Part shown: positions 16,686 through 24,634 of the stretch, piece after piece | Position numbering within the stretch: position 1 is the first letter of the stretch | How the letters are laid out: every line of letters begins with the position of its first letter | Assembly: GCA_035556075.1 (NCBI GenBank) | Contig: DATMFQ010000035.1 | Coordinates: forward strand, 1 to 42,287 | Source of the DNA: 73-13 sp035556075 | Lineage (GTDB): Bacteria; Actinomycetota; Actinomycetes; Actinomycetales; Microbacteriaceae | DNA: 42,287 nt | Direction: 5' to 3' | Position numbers and translations under genes: made by a program | Notes under the pieces: model-generated | Database searches by the model: none | The model's input: the letters and a program-made list of their open reading frames with translations, nothing else | What the model was told of the DNA's origin: nothing

Positions 16686-16706
16686 AGCCTAGTCGCAGGA
16701 AACCTG
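16686..16706 (-). promoter_or_regulatory. Promoter and MarR-type operator of the MFS permease gene
   Basis: On the minus strand TAGGCT (16691-16686) lies 7 nt before the ATG, the spacing seen for leaderless actinobacterial transcripts. CAGGAAACCTG (16696-16706) sits just upstream, where the -35/-10 spacer would be. It is identical over 11 bp to the palindrome in the marR promoter. No good -35 is visible. The divergent exporter gene begins about 50 nt away and may respond too. Confidence 0.55.
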
Positions 16707-16741
16707 CCGATTCGCGTCACCGGGCGTGCTGGAGTAGACAT

Positions 16742-16762
16742 ATGCGGTGGCAGCGTCAATGA
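16742..16762 (+). CDS. Six-residue leader ORF coupled to the first exporter gene
   Basis: GGAG at 16731-16734 is ideally spaced (7 nt) for ATG 16742, not for the exporter. This frame encodes MRWQRQ and stops at TGA 16760-16762, overlapping the exporter ATG 16759 as ATGA. That suggests translational coupling by a very short leader. It is a prediction from spacing only. Confidence 0.35.
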   Translation: MRWQRQ

Positions 16763-17958
16763 AGCAGCATCGCGGCGCGCTCCTCGTCCTGATCGGCGCC
16801 ATGACGGCGCTCGGCCCACTCGGCACTGACTTGTACCTGCCGGGCCTGCCGGCGGTCACTGGTGACCTCGACACCACCGACTCGGTGACGCAGCTCACGC
16901 TGCTCGGCTACCTGCTCGGGCTCGGGGTCGGTCAGTTCGTCTGGGGCCCGGTCGCCGACCGGCTCGGCCGCCGCGGGCCGCTGCTGCTCGGCCTCGGGAT
17001 CTTCATCGTCTCGGGCATCATCTGCGCGATCACGCCGAGCATCGAGGTGCTGCTCACCGCCCGACTCCTGCAGGGACTGTCGGGATCGGCGGGCATCGTC
17101 ATCTCGCGGGCCATCGTCCGCGACCTGTACGAGGGGCGCGAGCTGACCCGGATCTTCGGGTTGCTCGCCATCATCTTCGGCATGGCCCCGATCCTCGGGC
17201 CGCTCATCGGGGCCGGCATCATGCAGTTCGCAGGCTGGCGCGGCACGTTCTGGGCGCTCGCCGCATTCGGGGTCATCTTCCTCGTCATGACCCTCCTGCT
17301 GCTCCCGGAGACGCTCAGTCAGTCGCACCGGCGGCCAGCGTCCCGCTGGGAGGCGTGGCTCGCGCCGCTTGGCCACCGGGTCTTCATGACGAACGCGCTG
17401 CTTCTCGTGGCCTCCTCGGTCGTCATGTTCGGCTACGTCAGCTACGTCCCCTTCGTCCTGCAGGTCGAGCGCGGCATCGACGACGTGTCCTTTGCCTGGC
17501 TCTTCGCGCTCAACGCCATCGCCGTGCTCGTCGGTGGCCAGCTCGCCGGCCTCCTCGCGCGCCGGGTGCCCGGGCACACCGTGGTGCGCGTCGCGTACGG
17601 GATCGCGATCATCGCGACCGCATTCGTCCTCCTCGCCGTCGCGCTCGACTGGCCCGACTGGGCGCTGCTGCTGGCGCTGTGGATCATGATCCTGCAGATC
17701 GCAACGATCCAGCCGACGGCGATCGCCCTCGCGATCGAGCCCTTCGCGCGCGGCGCGGGGACGGCGTCGGCGATCCTTGGGGGTATGCAGTTCCTTGGGG
17801 CGTCGATCACGACCGCGATCGTCAGCGCCGTCTTCGGCTCGCACGGCGAGGTCATGGCGACCCTGCTGCTGACGGCCGTCACCCTCGCATTCGTCATCGC
17901 CATCGTCGGCCCGATGCGGCGACCGCGGCGCGAGCCGGTCACCGGGCCGATGCCATGA
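16759..17958 (+). CDS. Bcr/CflA-type MFS drug/solute exporter, first copy
   Basis: A 399-residue (from this start), 12-TM exporter. The Bcr/CflA features are TM1 with GTDLYLPGLPAV, loop 2-3 motif A as GPVADRLGRRGPLLLG, and motif C-like GMAPILGPLIGAGI. Substrates of the family include drugs, sulfonamides and cysteine; here unknown. The start could also be GTG 16747, but the only ribosome site is better placed for a leader ORF that overlaps this ATG. Its stop overlaps the start of the next, similar gene (ATGA). Three Ala-Phe pairs in this gene all use GCA TTC, giving the CGCATTC 7-mer. Confidence 0.88.
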   Translation: MKQHRGALLVLIGAMTALGPLGTDLYLPGLPAVTGDLDTTDSVTQLTLLGYLLGLGVGQFVWGPVADRLGRRGPLLLGLGIFIVSGIICAITPSIEVLLTARLLQGLSGSAGIVISRAIVRDLYEGRELTRIFGLLAIIFGMAPILGPLIGAGIMQFAGWRGTFWALAAFGVIFLVMTLLLLPETLSQSHRRPASRWEAWLAPLGHRVFMTNALLLVASSVVMFGYVSYVPFVLQVERGIDDVSFAWLFALNAIAVLVGGQLAGLLARRVPGHTVVRVAYGIAIIATAFVLLAVALDWPDWALLLALWIMILQIATIQPTAIALAIEPFARGAGTASAILGGMQFLGASITTAIVSAVFGSHGEVMATLLLTAVTLAFVIAIVGPMRRPRREPVTGPMP

Positions 17959-19196
17959 GACCGCTCATCACGTTCTGGAACGGCGCCGCCGCGACCCCCG
18001 TGCGGCGGTTCTGGCTCGTCGTCCTCCTCGGTGTGCTCACCGCCGGCGGCCCGCTCGCCAACGACACCTACATCCCCGCGATGCCGAACGTCGCCGCGGG
18101 GCTCGGCGCCGAGGTCGGACTGACGCAGCTGACGATCACGGTCTTCCAGATCGGGCTCGGCGGCGGGCAGCTCATCTGGGGGCCCATCAGCGACCGGATC
18201 GGCCGACGCACGCCGCTCATGCTCGGGCTCGGGCTCTTCGTCGTCGCGGCGATCATCGCGGGATTCGCGCCAAACATCTGGGTGCTTCTCGCGGGGCGTC
18301 TCCTCCTCGGCTTCGCCGCGTCCTCGGCGGTCGTCCTCGGCCGCTCGGTCGCCCGTGACCTCTACCCGGACCATGAGCTGCCGCGCATCTACGGGCATCT
18401 CGCGGTCGTCTTCGGGCTCACGACGATGGTCGGCCCGCTCGTCGGCACCGCGATGCTCCAGCTCGGTGACTGGCGCCTGACCTTCTTCGCGGTCGCGACC
18501 ATGGGCACGATCGTGCTGGCGGTATCCGCCCTCGGTCTCCGGGAAAGCCTGCCGGAGGGCTTGCGCATCCACGGCCGCTCCGCGGAGCGCCGCGCCGCCT
18601 GGATCGCACCGCTGCGCAACGGCGCCTTCCTCGTCAACACGCTCGTCCTCGTCGGGTCCGCCACCTCGCTCACCGCGTACCTCACCTTCATCGCCTTCGT
18701 GCTCAAGGTCGAGCGCGGCGTCGACGACGGCGGCTTCGCGCTCCTCTACCTCCTCAACTGCGTCGGCGTCGCCCTCGGCGGCTTCGCGGCCCCCATCTTC
18801 GAGCGACGACTCGGTGGGCGCCGCGTCCTCCCGGTGCTCCTCGTCGTCAACCTCGCAGCCGCCGCCGGCGTCCTGACGAGCTCGGCGCTCGACCTGCCGC
18901 TGTGGGCCTTCATGGTCAGCGTCTGGGTCACCGTCTTCATCGCCTCGACCGCGGTGCCGCTCGCGATCGCGCTTGCCCTCGAGCCCTTCACGAAGGGCGC
19001 CGGGACGGCGGCGGCCATCGCCGGGGCTGCCCAGCTCGCCGTCTCCGCCTCGATCGCGGGAATCGTGGCGGTGGTGTTCGGCGCCGACGGCGTCGTCCTC
19101 GGGCTCCTCCAGGTCATCGCGACCGTCGTGACGCTCGGGTTGCTTGGTGTCGCGGTGGTGCTGCGGCGGCGCGGGGGGCGGCGGGCAACCGCTTAG
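17955..19196 (+). CDS. Bcr/CflA-type MFS exporter, second copy
   Basis: A 413-residue exporter of the same family as its upstream neighbour: ANDTYIPAMPNV in TM1 and GPISDRIGRRTPLMLG as motif A, plus LEPFTKGAGTAAAIAG matching IEPFARGAGTASAILG of copy one. The pair looks like an old tandem duplication with strong divergence, perhaps acting as separate pumps of differing specificity. The ATG overlaps the previous stop by 4 nt. Its TAG stop overlaps the convergent gene's TAA stop. Confidence 0.88.
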   Translation: MRPLITFWNGAAATPVRRFWLVVLLGVLTAGGPLANDTYIPAMPNVAAGLGAEVGLTQLTITVFQIGLGGGQLIWGPISDRIGRRTPLMLGLGLFVVAAIIAGFAPNIWVLLAGRLLLGFAASSAVVLGRSVARDLYPDHELPRIYGHLAVVFGLTTMVGPLVGTAMLQLGDWRLTFFAVATMGTIVLAVSALGLRESLPEGLRIHGRSAERRAAWIAPLRNGAFLVNTLVLVGSATSLTAYLTFIAFVLKVERGVDDGGFALLYLLNCVGVALGGFAAPIFERRLGGRRVLPVLLVVNLAAAAGVLTSSALDLPLWAFMVSVWVTVFIASTAVPLAIALALEPFTKGAGTAAAIAGAAQLAVSASIAGIVAVVFGADGVVLGLLQVIATVVTLGLLGVAVVLRRRGGRRATA

Positions 19197-20068
19197 CGGG
19201 TGGCGCCGGTGTCGTAGCCGGGGATGAACTCGCGGGACTCCCAGTCGGCGAGGTCCGGGAAGCGGGAGGAATGCGGCGTGCCCGACGCGCCGGTCGGATA
19301 GCCGGGGTCGAGGTCGATGAGTTCGCCGGTGCCGGGGAGCGCGGCGCCCGCCGCGACCGCCGCGGCGAGTCGCTCCCGCTGGCCCTCGGTGTCGCCCGGC
19401 AGGCCGAGGAGCCACCCGAGCGGGGCGTGCAGGTACACCGTCCGCGGCGCGGCCACCCGGCGGGACACGTCGCGGGCACCCGAGAGCACGAGGGTCCGGA
19501 CCCCAGCGGCCTCAACGGCGCGGGCGAGGAGTCCGGCGGTCTGGTGGTCGAGCGGGCACGCGGGGACGATGACGGCGAGCGGCACTGGACCCGCGGCCCC
19601 CGCCCCCATCCCCTCGAGCTCCCCCCGCACGGCCTCGACGACCGCGGGTGCGAGCTCGGTGACGACCCGGCGCTGCGAGTAGGTGGCGCCCATCGCGCAG
19701 ACCGCGTGATCGGCGACCGCGGCGATGCGGCCCTCGGCCGCAAGCGCGCGTAGGGCCGCGAAGGGGGCGACCGTGTCGACGTCCTCGGCGGCCCGCTCGA
19801 TCTTGAAGCCGAAGTGGTCGACGGCGAGGTCCGCGCGCGCGGTGCCGAGCGGGACTCGGCGGACCGTCGTGTCACCCCGGAGGTCATAGGGCGCCTGGTC
19901 ACGCTGCCGCACCCCGGCGAGGCTCACCAAGACCACCGCCGTGTCCGTGGCGGCGACGGGTGGGCCCGCGGGCACGGGGCGCTCCTCCGGCGCGGCCCAG
20001 CGATACGGCGGCTCCTCGGGGTGGAATTCGAGCATGCGCTCGATGTAGTCGATCGGCGCCCCCATCAT
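19193..20068 (-). CDS. GrdB/PrdB-related protein (glycine/betaine/D-proline reductase selenoprotein B superfamily), function unknown
   Basis: A 291-residue protein. Recognisable family blocks: LVSLAGVRQRDQAPYDLRGD (49-66), then a GDTTVRRVP turn, DHFGFKIERAAEDVDTVAPF (around 84-103) and VPACPLDHQT (169-177) followed by a helix and TLVLSGARDV. In true GrdB/PrdB the redox site is a selenocysteine/cysteine pair; here only Cys171 remains at that place, plus Cys124, so no UxxC or CxxC site exists. Glycine or proline reductase activity is therefore unlikely. It is the last gene of an operon with acyl-CoA dehydrogenase, synthetase and a crotonase, 10 nt after the crotonase. Ribosome site GGGAG lies 5 nt before the first of two ATGs. 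The role is unknown; acyl-CoA-linked chemistry is inference. Confidence 0.72.
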   Translation of the reverse strand: MMGAPIDYIERMLEFHPEEPPYRWAAPEERPVPAGPPVAATDTAVVLVSLAGVRQRDQAPYDLRGDTTVRRVPLGTARADLAVDHFGFKIERAAEDVDTVAPFAALRALAAEGRIAAVADHAVCAMGATYSQRRVVTELAPAVVEAVRGELEGMGAGAAGPVPLAVIVPACPLDHQTAGLLARAVEAAGVRTLVLSGARDVSRRVAAPRTVYLHAPLGWLLGLPGDTEGQRERLAAAVAAGAALPGTGELIDLDPGYPTGASGTPHSSRFPDLADWESREFIPGYDTGATR

Positions 20069-20078
20069 CCGGCTCCCG

Positions 20079-20846
20079 TCAGCGCCCCGTGAACCGCGGC
20101 GGACGCTTCTCGGCGAAAGCCGCCAGCCCCTCCGCCATGTCCTCGCTCGACGAGTAGCGACGGCTCGCCTCGAGCTCCATGGCGAGCCCGGTCGCGTGGT
20201 CGAGGGGGCCGTGCGACATGAGCGACTTGATCTCGCGGAGGCCGAGCGGGCTCTTCGCCGCGAGACGCTCAGCGACGACCGCGACACGCTCAAGCAACTC
20301 CGTGTCAGTGACGACCTCGGCGAACAGGCCGTACTGCAGCCACTGCTGCGCCGTGAGGCGGTCGCCCGTGTAGACGACGTACTTCGCAATCGCCAAGGGC
20401 ACCCGCTGCGACAGGATCGTCGCGCCGCCGCCGCCGGGGATGACCCCCACATTCGTATGTCCATCGCCGACTCTCGCGCTCTCCGCCGCGATCGCGAAGT
20501 CGGCGGCGAGGATGAGCTCGGTGCCGCCACCCATCGCGGTGCCGTTGACCGCCGCAATGACCGGCATCGGGTACCCGGCAAGGCGCACGAGGAGCGCCTG
20601 CAGGTCGGCGAGGAATCTCGTCGAGCCGACCGGGTCCGCGCCGACGGCGAGGAGGTCTGCACCCGCACAGAAACCCCGGCCCGCCCCCGTGATGACGATG
20701 ACTCGCGTGCCGTCGGCCTCGGCCGTATCGAGCAGCGCCCCCATTCCGGCCACCATCGCCGGGGTGATCGCGTTGAGCGCCTCCGGACGGTTGAGGGTGA
20801 TGGTGAGGACGTCGCCATCGCGCGTCGTGGTGATCTCCGTGGTCAT
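20079..20846 (-). CDS. Crotonase-superfamily protein with non-canonical active site
   Basis: A 255-residue crotonase fold protein. The oxyanion-hole segments are intact (RGFCAGADLLA at 58-67; NGTAMGGGTEL at 101-111). Aligning IPGGGG with the IPGAGG of mitochondrial enoyl-CoA hydratase puts His130 where catalytic Glu144 belongs and Tyr156 where Glu164 belongs. It probably does not perform ordinary hydration; isomerase, hydrolase, retro-Claisen or decarboxylase chemistry is possible. Its ATG shares a base with the synthetase stop (TGATG), and it precedes the GrdB-like gene by 10 nt. Superfamily is sure, reaction is not. Confidence 0.85.
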   Translation of the reverse strand: MTTEITTTRDGDVLTITLNRPEALNAITPAMVAGMGALLDTAEADGTRVIVITGAGRGFCAGADLLAVGADPVGSTRFLADLQALLVRLAGYPMPVIAAVNGTAMGGGTELILAADFAIAAESARVGDGHTNVGVIPGGGGATILSQRVPLAIAKYVVYTGDRLTAQQWLQYGLFAEVVTDTELLERVAVVAERLAAKSPLGLREIKSLMSHGPLDHATGLAMELEASRRYSSSEDMAEGLAAFAEKRPPRFTGR

Positions 20847-22432
20847 CAGCCGACCTGCCTTTCGTGATGCTGCCAAAACTCTGCCCGCAGTTCGCGCTTG
20901 AGCACTTTGTCCGCGCCGGAGCGCGGCAGCTCCGCCCGGACGTGGAACTGCTTCGGGGACTTGACGCCGCCGAGACCGCGTCGACAGAACTCCCGCAGCG
21001 CGTCGAGATCGACCTCGACCCCGGGAGCCGGCTCGATGACGGCAGTCACCGCCTCGCCCCACTTGTCGTCAGGGACGCCGAACACCGCGCACTCGGTCAC
21101 CCCGGGGAAGGCAAGGATGCGCCGCTCGACCTCCGCCGAGTAGACGTTGAAGCCGCCTGTGACGATCATGTCCTTCTTGCGGTCGACGATGTGGACGAAG
21201 CCGTCCGCGTCCTCGAAGCCCATGTCGCCCGTGAGCTGGTAGCGGCCGTGCCGGGAGGCCGCGGTCGCGGCGTCGTCGCCGTAGTAACCGGGCATGACCC
21301 CGGCGCAGTCGACCGCGATCTCCCCCGTCTCCCCAAGCGCGACGGGCTGGTGCGCCTCGTCGAGGATGACGAGATCGGTGCCGGGGGTGCGCCGACCGGC
21401 CGCCGACAGCCGGAACTCGCTCGCGACCCCCTTGTCGAGGTCCCCGTCCTGCAGGTGATCGGCGGCAGACATGAAGAGGTTGGGGAAGCCCGTCTCGTTC
21501 TGCCCGTAGATCTGACAGAGGACCGGGCCGAATGCGGCGATCGCCCGGGCCAGCTTGCCGGGCGACATCGGGGACGCACCGTAGATGATGTGCTGGAGGC
21601 TCGAATAGTCGTAATCACCGAGCGTCGGCTCGTCGACGAGCCCGTACACCACGGTCGGTGGCAGCCACATGAGCGTCACCTGGTAGCGGTCGATGAGCTC
21701 GAGGATCTCGGCGGGCCTCGCCGCACCGACGATGACCATGGTCGCGCCGTCGCGGAGGGCGTAGAAGGCCGCGTGGCCGGCCGCGTGGGTGAGCGGCGCG
21801 GTCGCGAGGTACATGGGCCGCGGGGAGCGGCTCGACGGCGCGAACGGCGCGAGGGCGCCGAGCTGGCTCGCGATGTAGTCCCCAGTCCGGTTCGTGAATG
21901 GAATGCCCTTCGGCAGGCCCGTCGTCCCGCCCGTCGTCCGCAGCTCCACCCAGGTGTCGGCGTCCCCGGCGTTCACGAAGCCGCTGTCCGGCTGCTGGCC
22001 GATCCACGCATCGACCGCCTCGCGCGTGAGCGGGACGAGCTCGACGTTGAGGTCCTCGGCCGCGGCGACGAGTCCGGCGACCTCGTGCTGCTCCTCGGGC
22101 TCGTAGAACAACACCTCGACCTCGAAGCGCCGGACGAGCTCGAGCGCCTCTTCCGAGCCGGATCGGGAGTTGATCGGCACCAGGACCGCGTTCGAGCGGT
22201 AGATGCCGAGCATGACCTCGTACATGAGGACGCTGTTGCGCGAGATGAGCCCGATCCGGGCCCCGTCGCCGAGCCCATGCGACTCGGCCGCGTGCGCGAA
22301 GCGGTGGGTGAAGGCGTCGACCGTCCCGTAGCTCCAGACCTGCCCGCTCGCCGCGTCGATGAGGAAGGGCGCGTCGGGCCCCGCGGTGTCGAGCCCGCGC
22401 TCGAAGTTGTCGATCACCCGCATCTCAGTCAC
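20846..22432 (-). CDS. Acyl-CoA synthetase (ANL superfamily), substrate unknown
   Basis: A 528-residue adenylating enzyme. The P-loop is RTTGGTTGLPKG (165-176), unusual in having TTGG in place of TSG. The hinge region LTGDMGF and DRKKDMIVTGGFNVYSAEVE are standard. The C-terminal lysine motif reads SGADKVLKREL instead of the usual TGKxxR, with the lysine probably still in place. Start GTG 22432 lies 6 nt after the dehydrogenase; ATG 22423 is an alternative. It is too divergent from the ligase at 13839 to be a recent copy. It would activate the acid fed to the neighbouring dehydrogenase. Confidence 0.88.
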   Translation of the reverse strand: MTEMRVIDNFERGLDTAGPDAPFLIDAASGQVWSYGTVDAFTHRFAHAAESHGLGDGARIGLISRNSVLMYEVMLGIYRSNAVLVPINSRSGSEEALELVRRFEVEVLFYEPEEQHEVAGLVAAAEDLNVELVPLTREAVDAWIGQQPDSGFVNAGDADTWVELRTTGGTTGLPKGIPFTNRTGDYIASQLGALAPFAPSSRSPRPMYLATAPLTHAAGHAAFYALRDGATMVIVGAARPAEILELIDRYQVTLMWLPPTVVYGLVDEPTLGDYDYSSLQHIIYGASPMSPGKLARAIAAFGPVLCQIYGQNETGFPNLFMSAADHLQDGDLDKGVASEFRLSAAGRRTPGTDLVILDEAHQPVALGETGEIAVDCAGVMPGYYGDDAATAASRHGRYQLTGDMGFEDADGFVHIVDRKKDMIVTGGFNVYSAEVERRILAFPGVTECAVFGVPDDKWGEAVTAVIEPAPGVEVDLDALREFCRRGLGGVKSPKQFHVRAELPRSGADKVLKRELRAEFWQHHERQVG

Positions 22433-22438
22433 CGCTGC

Positions 22439-23599
22439 TCACCGCCGTCCACCGCTCGCGCGACCGAAGATCTCGCGGCTGATGATGAGCTTCTGGATCT
22501 GCGTCGCACCCTCCGCGATCTCGAGCCCCTGCAGGTCGCGCATGAGCTGCATGAGGGGGAGCTCGTCGGAGTAGCCGCGGTAGCCGTGCAGCACGATCAT
22601 GTCGCGCACCGTATTCGTCGCTGTCTCGGTCGCGAACCATTTCGCCATCGACGCCTCCTTCGTGAAGGGGAGGCCGGCGTCCGCCTTGGCGAGGACGCTG
22701 TACGCGAGGAGGCGGGCCGCCTCGATGCGGGTCGCGTGCTCGGCGATGGGGAAGGTGACGCCCTGGCGAGTGGCGAGGACGTCACCGAAGGTCTCCCGCT
22801 CGGCGACGAATGCGATGGTCGCCTCGAGCGCGCGGGCGGCGGCGCCCGTCGCCTCGAGCGCGATCATGCCGCGGGTGAAGTCGAAGGAGCTCGCGATCTT
22901 GGTGAAGCCCTCGCCGACCTCGCCGAGCAGCTGCTCGTCGGTGACGAACACGTCCTCGAGGCCGATCATGCCGCGGCCGGTCGGGCGGAAGCCGGAATTC
23001 GGGATGCGCTCGCGTGTGACCCCCTCACTATCGAGTGGGACGAGGAAGGGCGTGATCCCGCGCCGCGGGTCGTCGCTGGTGCGCGTCCACACGATCGTCG
23101 CGCCGGCGACGACGGTGAAGCCGGACGACGCTTTCTGGCCCGTGATCCGCCAACCGCCGTCGACCTTGACCGCCCTCGTTTGGATATTGCGCGAGTCAGA
23201 GCCGGCGCCTGGCTCGGTGAGCGCGAAGCCGATCGCCTCCTCACCACGCAGCGCGGGGGCGAGCCAGCGCTCCTTCACTGCGTCGGTCGCGAACATCGCG
23301 AGGAGTTGGTTCGCCGAGTAGGCGCCGAACAACGCGAAGCCGAGGTTGAAGTCGGCGCGGCTCACCTCCTCGATGACGATGCCGGCCTCGACCGCGGTCG
23401 CGCCCTGGCCGCCCTCTGCGGTCGGGACCGTCATGCCGAGGTAACCGCGGGCGCCGGTGTCGCGGTACAGGTCCCAGAAGAAGTCGAGACTCATTGCCCG
23501 CTCGAGGTACCCGTCGGCGTAGGTGTCGCCCCAGGCGCGCACCTCGGCGCGTAGGCGCTCGTGCGCGTCGGTGAAGACCAGGGGGGCGTCAGTGGCCAT
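22439..23599 (-). CDS. Acyl-CoA dehydrogenase
   Basis: A 386-residue FAD-dependent acyl-CoA dehydrogenase: N-terminal helical domain with TVPTAEGGQGAT, middle FAD/substrate segment GFALTEPGAGSDS, and C-terminal LEIAEGATQIQKLIISREI with the catalytic base probably Glu363. It introduces a 2,3-double bond and passes electrons to ETF. Ribosome site GAGGAG is 6 nt before the ATG. It is the first gene of the four-gene minus operon and is divergent from lysR. In phd-type clusters a dehydrogenase desaturates phenylpropionyl-CoA, but this operon is 7 kb away and separately controlled, so another substrate is equally likely. Confidence 0.92.
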   Translation of the reverse strand: MATDAPLVFTDAHERLRAEVRAWGDTYADGYLERAMSLDFFWDLYRDTGARGYLGMTVPTAEGGQGATAVEAGIVIEEVSRADFNLGFALFGAYSANQLLAMFATDAVKERWLAPALRGEEAIGFALTEPGAGSDSRNIQTRAVKVDGGWRITGQKASSGFTVVAGATIVWTRTSDDPRRGITPFLVPLDSEGVTRERIPNSGFRPTGRGMIGLEDVFVTDEQLLGEVGEGFTKIASSFDFTRGMIALEATGAAARALEATIAFVAERETFGDVLATRQGVTFPIAEHATRIEAARLLAYSVLAKADAGLPFTKEASMAKWFATETATNTVRDMIVLHGYRGYSDELPLMQLMRDLQGLEIAEGATQIQKLIISREIFGRASGGRR

Positions 23600-23705
23600 G
23601 CGGACTCCTCAGTCGGTTGGTTCCCACTCTCGCGGGCGAGACCGGTCCTGTAAAATTGATATGTTCGGACGCAGATACCGAGAAACCCGATAGCGAGGAG
23701 CCGGC
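23600..23705. promoter_or_regulatory. Divergent promoter region, acyl-CoA dehydrogenase operon / lysR
   Basis: It holds a conspicuous AT-rich island in GC-rich DNA (TGTAAAATTGATATG, 23650-23664) and an inverted repeat TCTCGC-gg-GCGAGA (23628-23641) on the operon side. LysR-type proteins usually bind such intergenic regions. Specific -35/-10 boxes cannot be fixed. Confidence 0.45.
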
Positions 23706-24620
23706 ATGCAGGGCGAGTACACGCTCCGGCAGCTGCGGTACTTCGTCGCGGCCGCCGCAGCCGGCACAACGCAGGCGGCGGCCGAGGAGATGTTCGTCTC
23801 CCAATCTGCCATGTCCTCCGCACTCGCCGAGCTCGAGGCCGCACTCGGCACGCAGCTCTTCGTCCGGCGACGCGGCAAAGGGCTCGGCCTCACGGACACC
23901 GGACGCAGCCTGCTGCCGATGGCCCGGGAGCTGCTCGCCGGCGCGGAGGACCTCCGCACCGCGGCCCAGCACTTGCAGGGCGAGCTCGCGGGCCCCCTGA
24001 CGATCGCCTGCTTTGACGTGCTCGCCCCCGCGCTGCTCCCCCGACTGCTGCGCGGCTTCACCGAGCGGTACCCGACCGTCGACATCGACTTCATCGACGG
24101 CAACCGACAGGAGCTCGCGGCCGCCCTCGAGACCGGGCGGGCGGAGCTCGCCATCATGTTCGAGGCCGCCGTCACCCCGGCGATGCGCTACGCCGTCGCG
24201 GCCCACCCGGAGCCCCACCTGCTCGTCCCGGCCGGGCATCGGCTCGCCGGCCGGGCGCCCGTGAGCCTGCACGAAGTCGCCGAGGAGCCGCTGCTGCTCA
24301 TCGATGCCGAGCCGGGGCGCGAATTCGTGCTGCAGTCGCTGCGGTCCATCGGCATCACCCCGAACGTCCGCTTCCGCAGCCGCAACATGACGATCATCCG
24401 GGCGCTCGTCGCCCGAGGCTTCGGCTATACGCTCGTCGTGCAGGGGCGCCGCCTCGATGGCCGGGTCGCCCCGGACGGCGTCGTCGCCGTGCCGGTGTCC
24501 GACCTCATCGCCCCCGATGTCATCGTCGTCGCCCACCCCGGCGGGGCCCAGCTCACTCGGCGCGCCGCCGCATTCTGGGACTACTGCCTCGAGGCGCTCG
24601 GAGGGCGCGAGGCGGCTTGA
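23706..24620 (+). CDS. LysR-family transcriptional regulator
   Basis: A 304-residue LysR protein: N-terminal HTH (LRQLRYFVAAAAAGTTQAAA, 7-26, then SQSAMSSALAELEAALGTQLF) and a two-lobed effector domain beginning LTIACFDVLAPALLPRLL. Ribosome site GAGGAG is 6 nt before the ATG. It is divergent from the acyl-CoA dehydrogenase operon, the classic layout for a LysR protein and its target. The inducer is probably an intermediate or substrate of that operon. The gene is followed by a perfect 64-bp palindrome that may end its transcript. Confidence 0.9.
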   Translation: MQGEYTLRQLRYFVAAAAAGTTQAAAEEMFVSQSAMSSALAELEAALGTQLFVRRRGKGLGLTDTGRSLLPMARELLAGAEDLRTAAQHLQGELAGPLTIACFDVLAPALLPRLLRGFTERYPTVDIDFIDGNRQELAAALETGRAELAIMFEAAVTPAMRYAVAAHPEPHLLVPAGHRLAGRAPVSLHEVAEEPLLLIDAEPGREFVLQSLRSIGITPNVRFRSRNMTIIRALVARGFGYTLVVQGRRLDGRVAPDGVVAVPVSDLIAPDVIVVAHPGGAQLTRRAAAFWDYCLEALGGREAA

Positions 24621-24634
24621 GCCCGGACCCGTTG

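Noticed and set aside
19193..20068. Selenocysteine (in-frame TGA) in the GrdB-like protein
   Set aside because: The frame has no internal TGA, and the site position is an ordinary cysteine codon; no SECIS-like element was seen.
13839..22432. The two CoA synthetases as a duplicated pair
   Set aside because: P-loops, hinge and C-terminal lysine motifs differ considerably; they appear to be distinct ANL subfamilies.
20864..23554. Very long plus-strand open frame (about 896 codons)
   Set aside because: Arg/Val/Asp/Glu-rich composition with no motifs; it is the antisense shadow of the synthetase and acyl-CoA dehydrogenase genes in high-GC DNA.
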